Shown piece by piece: positions 13,464 to 25,800 of a stretch of DNA of 64,000 bases; the stretch's first letter is position 1, and the number at the start of each line of letters is the position of its first letter. The notes below the pieces were generated by a model that made no database searches, had not been told where the DNA came from, and saw only the letters and a program-made list of their open reading frames with translations. The translations under genes and the position numbers were made by a program. The DNA comes from Tribonema minus. Taxonomy: Eukaryota; Sar; Xanthophyceae; Tribonematales; Tribonemataceae. The DNA lies in NCBI GenBank assembly GCA_017506865.1, contig JAFCMP010000357.1, positions 67,001-131,000 on the forward strand, written 5' to 3'.

Positions 13464-15313
13464 GCTCACGCACGCCTGCACATAACCGCTTGGCCTCTAT
13501 ACAGCGACTCTCTCTCTACTTCTTTCTCTGTCGCAGTTCAAGTTTTAAAAGTTTGAAGTTCTTCGGAAGGGGAAAACCTTATTAGAGCAAGAGCACTTGA
13601 TCCATATGCTGAGAAGCTGTGCTAATACGAAAGCGAATTTAACAAACAGTCAAATAATAATTATGTTGACACAGCTAGCTGCTGTCATCAGCAGTGTGTT
13701 CACATGTGCCACGAGAGGCAGCTCTTTCCATAAACTTTAAACATTTTCTGCAGCAGGATGCGCCAATATGAATATGAAAGCGCAGAGCATGAGACAGGAC
13801 GTTACAACAAGGCACACGCAGAGATCAGTGGACTGGACGCGTCGTCCACACTTCTGCAAGTACCTTGTTTGAAGTGATCATCAAAGGGCATTGAGACACT
13901 GTCAAGCCCAACAACTATGAATTATCTGGTCGCAAGCTGGGCGTTGGCGCTATCCGCTGAGTGGCCTCACATATGATTTTCTGCGTACATACTGCAAGCA
14001 GCACATCCGGCAATAAAGGCAAGCATCCACGATATGATGGGCTTCTGCGCACCCTAAGAAAGAAATAAACATTGAAAAGGAAGTGCATTATCTGGGGCAT
14101 AATCAGTAGCCGGTCTGCACTGCCTGTACACATGTGTAGGCTGCCAAGTTGGATAGGCGCGGTGGTCGCCTCTCTCTCTCTCTAAAACTTTTTTTGTAGT
14201 TCAAGTTTGAAGTTCATGCTTCCATTAGAGGAGGAGCATGATCCTTTTTGCTGAGAAATGTGCTGATACGAAAGCGAGTTCAACACATTAATCAGACAAT
14301 GATTGTATTGACACAGCTACTGTAGCTGCTGTCATCAGCGGTGTGTGAACATGTGACACAAGTGGGGCTGCTCCTTCCATACCTACGTTGCAAACATTTT
14401 CTGCAGCAAGATGCGCCAATGTGAAAGCACAGAGCATGAGACAGGATGTATAACAACAACAATGAGGCACATGCAGAAATCAGTGGACTGGGTACACTGT
14501 CGATACTTCTACAAGTACATTTGTTGAAGCGATCGTCAGTGCGCATTGAGACACTTTCAAGTCACACAACAAACATGAAATTGCTGGTAGCAAGCTGAGC
14601 ATCCACAATCTGATGGGCTTTTTGGCGCCCTGAATGAGAAGTTAATGAAAAGAAGTGCGTTATTCGGGTTGTAATCAGTAGCTGATCTGCATCAATGAAC
14701 TGCCCTGTGTGGGCTGCCAGGTTGGCTAGGTGCGGTGGTCGCAAGGAGAAGTCCACCTAGCAGCCAAGTAGCCTTGAGGACGCTAACTCGTGCCCAGAGT
14801 GTCTCAATGTCGAGTCCAGCTTGCCCATGTGAAAAACGCCGCCATGACTAATAAGTGTCGTGAGTTACAACTTGACTCACTAGTCATGTGGTCTGGTGTG
14901 TGAGCACCTATGTCTGGCACGGCTGTATCTTGGCACAGCACACCGCAGATTAGCTGCAGGTCCACGTACAATTCATGGACTGGATGCATCTGTGATGCTT
15001 CTGAAAGCCAATCATTGTGTCAGGGCTCAGTGTGTGGCAACATAGCTGATACGTACAGCAACTAGTACAAAGCCCAGCCCTCCTGTTGCGTAAACTTGAG
15101 GATGGGGTTTACTCCCCTTTACAACCACAAGCAACACCAGCCACGCCAGGACTGATGGTACAGGCCACTCTGGCCCTGCATCGCACGCCCGACAGCAGCG
15201 CTGCAGTGATGCATGCAGTTTGTATGGGCGTGAGCCTGCGGGGTGCACTAATGGGATGGTGATGCTCAGCCGTTGCACCCATCGCGCCATACCATCATCA
15301 CTTGTTCAAAGAG
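13464..15313. other. Spacer between RIC1 start and copine 3' end
   Basis: No exon with credible splice borders or protein similarity is seen here. Most of it is the diverged tandem duplication listed separately. The RIC1 promoter should lie just right of 13463, but no recognisable core promoter motif is visible. Confidence 0.6.
13508..14741. repeat. Diverged tandem duplication of a ~0.6-kb segment
   Basis: Copy A (about 13508-14169) and copy B (about 14170-14741) are head to tail. Each begins with a CT-rich run leading to gttcaag and a tttgaagtt motif. Each then carries, in the same order, tgctaatacgaaagcga or a variant, the ttgacacagcta block, cattttctgcagca, agatgcgccaat, cagagcatgagacagga, atcagtggactgg, a gatgggctt block, and ggtggtcgc at the end. 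Copy B is about 90 bp shorter. Neither copy has a convincing open frame. It may be a non-autonomous element or a plain segmental duplication. Confidence 0.85.
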
Positions 15314-16834
15314 CTACAGGCTGCCGTCATAGGGGGCACCAGAGCCGCAGCACATGACAGATGTGATCCTGTCATACCAGCTGAGCCCATAGGTGTATTC
15401 CCATGCAGCAGCGGGCTTGGGTGGTGGGTTGAAGTCAGATAGACTCTCCGCATCCTGCGTTCAGGAGCAACAGGTAGCGACACGATAATCAGACGTGCTG
15501 TCAGTAGAAAACATATCCACTGTTTGGTGTGCGAGAGCGCGTGAGAAAGTCAAGTTGACGTATACACACAGCCAGAGGACTTCCATGGAGACTTGTGCTG
15601 CCTGTCAGTTGCAGTGTTTGGCCAGCGCAAGGGCATGTAGAGAGCTTGTGCAGCATACAGTACATACCTTCATGAATGAGAGCAGCTGTGTCTCGCACGC
15701 CTGCATCACAGCCTCAACGGCTGAAGTGAGCAGCAGGCTATTTATCTGCGTGAGCACAACAGAACCACCAGCAGCAGCAGCAGCGGCAGAAGCAGCAGTA
15801 GTGTCGCAAAGTTAGTGGTTGCACAATGTGCTGCGTGCGTACACGCATGCTTCGGCAGCGGTGATGGACATGTGATTTGGTAGTGAGCGTTGCAGCAAAC
15901 GAGCTGGCGTGAGCACACAGGCATGTACACCACTTGGGCTGCAACAATAGACCTTCAAGAGAACTTAGCTGTACACACATACATACGACGGTGTTGTATG
16001 AACAATTAGGATTCGATTCAGAATTAGGCCCAGAGCAGAACGGACAACAAGCGTGCTGAGCTGCTGTGGCACCTGAGCTCAATCACCTCCAGCAGCAATT
16101 GATGCCAGGGTTGTGGTTACGGTTAGGTCAATCACAACGTAGGGCTGGAGCTGAGTCGTCATACATACCTGGTGAAAAACTTTGGACACGTCCTCTGCAG
16201 CGCAAACAGCAAACAGGGCACACAGAGCACCAAACGCCAAACGCAAAGGTAAGGAATAATGTCCAGCAAGATGCTTGCATGCAGTGCGTGTTTGGTTGGC
16301 AACGAGCAGCAGGCCTGCACACAGACGCAACCGCAGTACGGGATTGGATATGCTGTATGGCCGTTTGACGCAATAAGACTGTCACCATTGCAGAGCACTG
16401 CTGCGACAGCACCGCATCGGCAACGTTCATGTGCACATTTCAGCAACTACGGCTGCACGTCACGTAAGCACTCGATTCATCACTTGACAACAAGTTGGCC
16501 GCATGCTTCTATGTCACTCATGATTGCATGTGAACCAATGAATGGGCCATGCTACTACCAACATGAATGGGCCATGCTAGTACCAACATCCAACATTTGT
16601 TCTTTGTTGACTTCCGCTTGATGAGTGGAATCCCTAAGAAAATGCAAGGATATTCAACTTTTATGATCGCGTCAAGCATATGCAAGAAAGGCCCCTTCAA
16701 CACAGCTGCTCATCATCATCACTGCTCATCATGCGTGGCTACCCACCTTGAATCAGGGGTGCGTGGGGGGCGGTGGGGGCATGCTGCAAAGCTGCGGCGA
16801 TGTCCACGGCAGAGAAACCCCAGCCAGACAGCAC
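15314..16834 (-). other. C-terminal extension of the copine-like protein (four exons)
   Basis: Exons 16747-16834, 16169-16194, 15668-15745 and 15314-15454 join in phase and end with TAG at 15314-15316. They follow the end of the copine domain. The first encodes SGWGFSAVDIAAALQHAP, which resembles a UBA-type helix pair, but this is only a shape match. The rest includes a short amphipathic stretch (SAVEAVMQACETQLLSFMK) and a Pro- and aromatic-containing tail ending CCGSGAPYDGSL. The 26-bp microexon (16169-16194) is supported by frame and by a strong T-rich acceptor. Confidence 0.7.
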
Positions 16835-19800
16835 CTGTGAGGGGGTGAACGCGTAGTGGTTGTAATTATGCATACCAGAAGTGCATGGAGACATTGTGCC
16901 AAAATGGGTGTGCTTTAATTGGCAGCCATTACATGGCGGTGCGTTGGAGCACAGGAAGCTTGCCCCAGGGTTGTTGAGGAAGTTTGAAGATGAGCGGTAC
17001 GCATGACTCCAATTTTCAAACTGTTCAGCCCGCTGAGGCGCTTGCAACAGGCACTGCGTGAACGCTTGTGCGTCGTGGCACGACCGTGCTGCAAACATGT
17101 TCAGTTGAAACCTATATTGTTGATGCACAACAGCCTGTACACACTTTGGCTGCACAGGCTTTTGCTGCCGCAACCGCTCAAGCTCTTCACAAGGTGGATA
17201 CATATCATTGTGCCTACAGAACAGTGAATTCATGGTACGGTTGATGCACTAAGAAGATGAGAGGTGCGCTGTTGCGTAGCTCGGCAGTGCTCAACTCAGC
17301 TTTACTTAGTGAGAGTGAGGAGCAAACCACACGTACTTCATTCATGCAAGTCATGAACTCTCCACAAAATGAGGAGCAACCCCCAGCCATTCCTCACCCT
17401 CTGCAGCAGATGGCGTGTAAGTGTAAGGTCCTCCCTGTCTGTGTCCTTGAATGCTCTTGCGGTGCTCTGTGCAGCAGCACATGGTGTAGTGCAGCGTGAT
17501 GAACGTGGCAGCCTCAGTATACAGTTCCAGACACCTGTGCTGGTACTCAAGGTGCCCGTTGCTGACTGTGCAAGTGATGAGAGCACTGCTGCTGCTTGCA
17601 ACAATCATGCTGCATTTTGTACATGCTCAAGAAGGCACCACGTAGCATGTTCCGCGGGCCTGCGTAAGCAAAACAGACCATGACTGCACTTTCCCGCATG
17701 CCTCCAGCAGGCCTTGAAGACACCACAAATGGAAATCACAAGCAGTCATATCCCCATGATGAATTGCACACTTTCCAGCCTGCAGCGACTCATTTGCTAC
17801 ACAAGTGCTAACTATATTTTTCACATTGCATCGTCCCGGCCCATCTCCTCAACTACCTTTTTTAACTGGTCAGGCGAACATCATCTTATTCAGGCTCCAG
17901 AGAGCCCTTTGTAAATGTGGAAGCTCTCTCCGCCACTGACCCTGACACAAGAGATGTCAACAAAAAGGTCGTGACTGCTGGAAACTCCGCATTATCCTGG
18001 TCACAAAGCTACAATGCTTCAATTGAGCTTTGTCGCACAACTGCTGCAATGTACACTGCGTTTGTACCTGTTGTGAGACGAGTCGGTCAACAGCCACCAC
18101 CAATGCAGGCCATGAGTACAGCAGGGAGAAGTTGAAGTTGTTGCGGCCAATAGCCGCGGACTCCTGCATGTCACAGGCCAGGATTTGAAGTGCACATTGA
18201 GTCTGGGCGGCAACAACATGGCAGTGATCAGCTCGCGCTGAATTTGGGTTAGGGTTAGGGCCAGACAGTGACGCACCAGAAAACCAAGCTTGGCCAAACA
18301 GTTTGCCAAGAGCGCCCGTTGTGCACTTGGCTGGTATACTCAGACTTGTCCGATTGCAGGCAGCCTGCAATGCAACTGTCATGCAGATTTCACAAGTGTG
18401 GATCATGGCAACCACTTCGACAAGTGAGGTTGTTCAGGTAAAGTGGCTGCACAGCGCGCCCATTCCAATGCGCGCGTCAACAGTGACGCCACGCGCGATG
18501 TTACATCTAATAAACATCACTGGCATATCTGTACTGTAGGCGCAAGTACATCAAGTACATACATAGGGCATGTAGTACTTCCGATGCCATGCAGCGCCTG
18601 GCGGTGAGAATTGGTTCGGAAATCAGCTGACACCGCATTACACTGAAGATTGTTCATATTGTGAGGCATGTACACCCAATACATGCATGACAGACAGACA
18701 TGTATGACAGGCACTGTTCATGAATTGTCGCTTCGGCTGCGAAAAAGCCCAGGCGATTGAGGTCGAACTTGCTACTGAAGTCATCAAGTACATGTTCACA
18801 GCGCATGTGTGCCTAGGTACCTTAAGGTGCTGCATGTGCAGGTGCAGTGCCTGGAGGCCAGTGAAGTCTTCAGAAACAGGGCCTGCCATGCCCACAAATA
18901 TGAAGGCCAAGGGAAGATCGCACGCCTGGTACGACACGGGGGGGAGGGACTTCAGTAAAGTGGCCCCAAGTGATGACATGGTGAAGTGCTTTGTAGTCGC
19001 AATATTGTCACCTAGAGCTCCACGTTCTTTTGATTTGTTTTCATCAAGAAGTGCATCACAGCGACTGCTCCAAAGCAATGACAACATGCCTGACCTTACG
19101 CCTAGTTGTGACAATAGTGCCTGGTGAAGCGCATGCTATGCATAGTGCTTGTGAGAGGTAACATCCCGACTTGCACCTGAATCACAGCTGCATGCATCAG
19201 CCAAATTGTGTTTTTTCTTATTATTCAGTGCGCACACCGCATAAGGTTTTTAAGTACACTTCAGGTAGTGCACAACAGTGATCAGCAGGTTGTGCGTGCC
19301 CGCACCCACTATCAGCGCGCAGAAAGTCATGATTTGGTTGGAAAGCGCCATAGCTGCATCTTATTGGCGACTGGCATTGCAGCAGCGGTCAATATTGGGT
19401 TCATGCGCTGACAGCACATCTTAGCACACCTGAACAGGTCTCATGTCTCAGCACACAGCGATACATTTCCGCACCTGCCCTCGAAGGCTCGTTTTGCAGC
19501 AGTCGACTTATCGGTTCGTGTGATGCATATGAGCGATACTAAGGGTACGTATGCTGTTCGTCGTCAAGAATGAGCTTCAACTGCTACTAGCAGATCTCCC
19601 TAGCACTAGGGGCGAAGTTGAGATTGGGTTTACCGCTCGCAGCTCAGCTTCCAGAGCTTCGTACCCGCCTTGAACGTCGCTTGCACACATCACAAACACC
19701 AATGAAAACTGCACCATAGATGGGCAGGCACACATGGGGACTGGGGTTAGAGTAGGGCTAGCATTGAAAGCATGCCAATATGCACGCCATTGGAATCACC

Positions 19801-22800
19801 GCCGTGATGAGTGTACTTTTATTAATTTCGCTTCGCAAGGGGCGCAAAAAGCCCTCTCTGTGGATGTGCACTCAATGCAACATTCCTTCTCCGAAGAGAG
19901 ACTCAAACGCAAACAGGCTTCCCCCTCTTCACACTACCACCAACACCCCACAACCAAACCCTACTTAGGGTTGCCCAGCCGTGAGGCACACTTGTCCCGT
20001 CTTGGAAAAGATTTATGCAGGCCTGGGTCGCCTTTGACAGCGCCCAGAACTGAGGACCATGCTGACACGTCTGAATCACGCCTCTACGCAAAATGATCAC
20101 TGGGCACCAGGCACTGGTGCTAAAGGTATCAATGCTGTTGCTACAAAGAGTCCGACCCAACCCCGCCATGAGTGTACTTCACACGGCGCAGGTGCACGAA
20201 GCAGAGACCTGAGAGTCGAGTGCAGGGCATTGTTACCCACCCTACCCTCAGATTCATCAGTCCTGATTGTTGGCAGTGCTGGCAGCAGGCAACGCTCGCT
20301 AGGCACATGGACGGTACATTATGCAGCACATGCACAAGTGCAGCTGGCCAAGTCCTTCTGACAGCATCAAAGTACATGCAAGCATTGCAGCACGGAACGA
20401 TGATCCCTTTTGCCACATGCACATTGCTCAACAAACATGCTTGACAGCAGCCACAATCAAGCACATGAAATGGCTATACATCAGTGCGTAAATTGCAAGC
20501 GACGCCTGACCTTGTTGTGGTCTGCAGTGGCAACTGCGTGCGCAACAACGTGCTGCAGCGGCGGCGGCACCGCAGCAGGGTCTGCCCCTGCCCAGCTGGT
20601 GGAGTATCGGTGCAAGAGATCTTCAACAGATGACATGACGTCAGCGCTGGGGCCGCGCAGCGCTCTGCAGTGAATACGTAACATGGCAGATGCAGGAAAC
20701 AGGAAGTTACGGTATTTGCGGCCATGTGCGGTGATACATGTAAACTCCAGATGCATGGAGGGGGGTAAGTTATTAGAGTCGTACTAGAAGAGGCACATGT
20801 GGACGACGTACCTAGGGTCAGGGGCTAGGGTGAGTTGACCGCGCTGCGTGACATCACCATTGTGACTTCACATGGCTTCACATGGCATCGAATTAGCCAC
20901 TCACGCACTAGCCATCATACATACATACATGGCGATGCACCCTTGTTTTTGAATTGCGCGTTACCTGGAAGTGACTTCATCGGAAACTGGGTCCCTCTTC
21001 ACCAGCAAGGATGCTCCTAGTGGCAGGCACACTGGCAGACTGCCCGTAATCGGTGTGGTAGCTGACAGCTGTCAGTTTGGATAGCACATGCGTGACAACC
21101 ACAGAGGACGCAAGTGAGTAAGCAAGCAAGTAAGACTTAGCAAGTGACTCAGCAGGGCTTTCAGGCTCATCATGGATGCGGTCATGACAGCACCAGTGAC
21201 TTGAACTTGCAAATAGCCCCAGGGGTGCAGCGTTCTGCAACAGGCACGCAACGCAAGTACAACTCACTCAGGCGGTGCAAGTTTGATGCCACAAACAACA
21301 TGCCCTACGGTGTGCCCTCACAACATTGTAAAGCATTTCGAGGTGCCGCATGACACTTCAAGTATCATGCTTATCAAGACAGCGACACTTCAAGTGATAC
21401 GATTGAAGTAGACTTCAGTAGCTGTGCTTTTGAAGTAGACTTCAGTAGCTCATGCAGCAGGCAAAGGAAAACTGACATCACCCAGCCGCTGAGGCATGTC
21501 AGAAGCACGGCATTCATCAAGTGTGCTCGTGCACTTGCCTGCGCACAACATTGGGCAAGTACATGAGAGTACACGTTGGGTACAACATTGTACACGAGAG
21601 TACTTGAAGCGCATGGCACAGGAAGCTAGTGTGAAGTATGACAGACCCATATCGATACTGCATGCCTCTCCTCTCAAATCCAACCCTAATAAGGATCAGT
21701 GTGCTCCCTAATCCGTGACTGACCAGCCTTATGAGGCACATGACGACATTTATACCTCTTCCTCCTTGGGCGAGCCCATGGCAGTGAGCAGTGCTGATGA
21801 CACCCTGCGCGTGAACCCCTTGGTAAAGCGCTCAAATGACGCCATGCGCCCATGGCCAGTCCTGGCGCCTTCAGATTGCCTCTGCTCACCCGCAGCACCC
21901 TGCTCACTCGCAGCACAGCGACAACACGTGCATTGGTATGAGCATAGAGGTAGAGCTACTGAGCAACGACGCAGTTGTGTCATTGGCAAGAGCAAGCCTA
22001 ATGCTTGCACCGCAACAACGAGCATGCCTGATATGACGTTGCACAAACCTCGGTGATGCCTTGCGCCTTCTCATCCCCAGCACTTTGCACAACACCAGAA
22101 GGTGCATCTGCAAGAGCAGCATTTTCGAGAGCAGTATATAGTGGAGGCGCCAATGTGCCGGGTGGCATCCATGACGTGATTCATTCATTTAAGTTGCTCG
22201 CAACACAACAGCCAGCGTGGTTGAGAAGGCGTCGCACAGGCCTTGGCAAGGCCATGTGCTGTCACAAAAGGACTGTTGCAAAGTGTCACATGGACTGTTT
22301 GGCATCGCAACACCCCTGCCCATGCAGCTTCTGCGGCCGTGCACAAATGCGTATCTGAGCACTGCGGTGTGAACTAGTGTTGAGCACTGCGGCTGCACCT
22401 ACCTACTTCAAAGTTCAAGGATGTTCACTTGCCTCTGGCGCGCCCCCTTCCCCTTCCTCCTCTGCATCTGCTGCGGCCATGGCTGCAAGGACGCCCCGCC
22501 ACCGTGCCGCCAAGTCCCCACTGCCGCCGCTGCTGCCGCCACCACCGCCACTGCCACCTGCGGCAAAGTCGGCGCTCGCTGCTTGGCGCACCACGTCTTT
22601 CGCAGTGCCGCGCTTATGAGTAGCGGAGGTTCGCTCCGGAGCACTGATGCGGCGGCGGGGGCTGAGTTTCGAGCGCCACGTGATGCCCGCTGCAATTACA
22701 GTGTAGATTATGTGTGGAAGAGGGGAGCAAGCATGGGTGAGAAAAAGAGCAAGCAATCCGCCTGTGGCAGCTACAGGGGGTATGAGAAGAGCTGCATAGG

Positions 22801-25800
22801 GTATGAGATGATGTCCGCGCGCTAGGTGGAGTTGGCAGTGCTCAGTGAACGTTGACACCGTATAGCACATTGCATGACCTCACTGTCAATGACTGTTAAA
22901 TTAGCGGCTTCTCATCTGATCATCACCATCAGGTGCAGGATCAGGTGTCTGTCTCTCTGCCAAAACAGCAAGGCCCGCAGTAGTGCGTCAATTGAAGGGC
23001 ACGGCGGGTGTCCCACTTGCAATCGTGATAACGACTTTCATTGGCTTGAAGCATTATGTCAGCCAGACCAGCCAGCGTACTCACTTTGAATGGTGCATTG
23101 TGGCATTGCACAGCAGAAAGCCTGGCTGTGACGAGATATCTGTTGATTTGAACATTCCCTACTTTGAAACACGATGCTCAGCGCACCTGCAGCATCGCCA
23201 TCAAGCGCGGACGGCCTTGCGGTCGCCACAGGAGCGTTGACGGTGTGGCGCCGCTGAGGAGTGTCACCTGTTGAAGACATGTGGTTCACGGCCAATGACG
23301 ACAGCGCCACCTGGTGCCTTATCTGCTGCCTGCGACACTGCCTCCTTGCCTGCTCTTTCTCAGGGTCGGCCAGCCTTTCACTGCATCACAGAAAAACGGG
23401 GTGGTCAGAATCAGGGGGCAGTTACTCATGTAGGGGGTTATTCACCTCATGTCAATTTGTAGGGTTAGGGTCAGGGGCAGGATACCATCATTACGCAATC
23501 AGGTCGTGAAACCTTCTCATAGAGTCAGCTTTACCTAATGCTCGGTGAGGACGTCCACGCTGCCTGGTTGAAATTGAAGTTTCCGCTAGCATTCGGGCTG
23601 AATTGGAGTTGGTGAGGGCCATTCAAAATATGAAATGGTCAGGGCACGACCAAGCGGTTTGATAGCCAGCCGCACCTGATGGCTGGTGAGGCAGTGCGGC
23701 GTGCCATGTGCGCCTGTACGTCCACCAGAGCAGCGCTGCTCAGCCCCCAGCGCTGAGCACTGGTGGCCTCCATCAGGCCCGCACCCAATAAAAACGCCTG
23801 CACACAGAACGCGAGCAGGCAGTGAGAGCTGTGCCAGGGTATGCGCTGGGAGTTTAGACGATGAATTTCAGGCAAAACTGGACTGAAGGATTCAAAAGGT
23901 TTGTAAACATCAAGGCCCGTTTAGTGTCTAGGGCGGGCACCACATCTCACATGCAGCTACATAGTCACATGACGTCACCCACCTCCAAGGGGGAATTCCA
24001 CCCGTACGATTGATCTGAGATGTCAGTTTCTCACATCAAAGGCTCGAGGCAGTGTGCTTGTGGGTGTGAATGTATGTTGCAACATGTTGCAGCAAGTGGG
24101 ACAGCAACGAAGACGCGCACCTGCTCTGCTAGTCAGATTCTCCGTGCATCACACCAAATGAAAGTGGGCGGTACACCAACAAATCACAGATATTCACAAG
24201 CACTGCAATTCAGGTCCGCGGTACAGTCATGTAATCACCCCAGGGCCATTAATCCCACGAGTCTCCTGACGGTAACCATTTGCACCGCAGTGGTCACTGG
24301 TGAGGCTCGATGAGTGATAAGGCACCACTGAAAGGCACCAGCTTTCCCGGTGCTGGTACCTCGGCACCAGAGGAGCAGCAAGGTCTGGTATATGCTGTTG
24401 TTTGATCTACATGTACAGATGTCAGGTTGAGGCAAAGTTGTACACTTTGAGGTTGGTAACAGAGGGGAAGTAGGATGTGGAGCCAGAGCTGCCCAATGTA
24501 TTACAATGCTTTGCAGTGTGTCACAGTGCTCAGGTGTGCTATACTGAGGTGCAGCCATACCCCTGGGCCAGGGTTCACAATTTGGCACGATTTGTGCCCA
24601 TATACACAGGCTTCTGGCTACATAGAATGCAGCAGTAATGAGCATTGCTGCAGAATGAGCAGCTGCGTTCTGCTGCAGAACAAAAGTTACAATCAACAAT
24701 ACCTACCTTGGCGCCATCGGAGTTGTGCTCCATTAGAGGCAGCGCCAACGCCTGAAGTAGACCACGGTAGGGGCTGGCCGGGTTGCTGGCACCAGAGCAA
24801 ACAAGACGGGCACGGTCACAACAGAGCGTTGAAAAACAGATGGATCAACAGCGGTCGTTAGGCTGATGATGTAATCATCACTTATTCAATGTTTGTTGGC
24901 TCACTGCCATGCAGTTCCATGAAGTACGAATGTTGCATCAGAAGGTCAGCCTGTCCACCTCGGGTATTGTTTGAGGTACTTCATGGGTAGGTGTGCATGG
25001 ATACGTAGCGTCCACATGCATGACATTGCCATGTCCATCCACGTCACCCTAACCGCACACTCTGATTGTGCATCTGCCGCAGCGGCGTAGGGCTCAGGTG
25101 GTGCTGATGTGGAGGCTGAAACTAGGGTTGGCAGGGATCAAACTCGTGTTTGGTCACTGGGTTTGACTCCACTCATGCTTGCTCACACCTGACTCACTCC
25201 ATGAGGACACCATCCACCTAAAGCTACAACCAGGACAAAGCGAAGCGTGAGAGAACGAGAGTGCACACAGGCACTTGAGGTCTAGAGGTACATAGTGTTG
25301 TTTGACAGCATCGGCTCGCTGGCATATAGCGCAACGGTGTCGGCGGACATGACGATTGTTCCTGGCAGACACGCTTGAAATCCGCATGCATTTCTTGAGT
25401 TATTCTTGAACATGAATTCATCAGTGCATATGGTGTTCTGGTACCAGGGTGGTTTAGTGCATGTACTCTAAAGGTGCCTGATCACAGGATGTGCAAACGA
25501 ATTCTCAAGCTTGAGTCTGTGCAGGCACTTTCATACAGCATTTACTCGATGCCACAAGTTTAACCCAAACATACACACCATCGTCACCTGTTGGCTCCAT
25601 AGTGCAAGAAAGATGTGGGATCAGTGCCGTTTGGCTCAAAATCACCATTAGCCTCCTGTCATCACACAGTGCAAGGGAGAGGCGTTAGCCCCAGTGCATG
25701 AATGCGCTAAATATGGGGAACGAGGCTTCCCGGGTCGTGCGCAGGTTTGCAACTGACTGGATGATGCAGCCTGCCACATGCTGGCCATCGTTGCAGGAGA

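Noticed and set aside
13464-13481. Upstream GTG as the RIC1 start
   Set aside because: It is not an ATG, and the ATG at 13463 gives the conserved RIC1 N-terminus directly.
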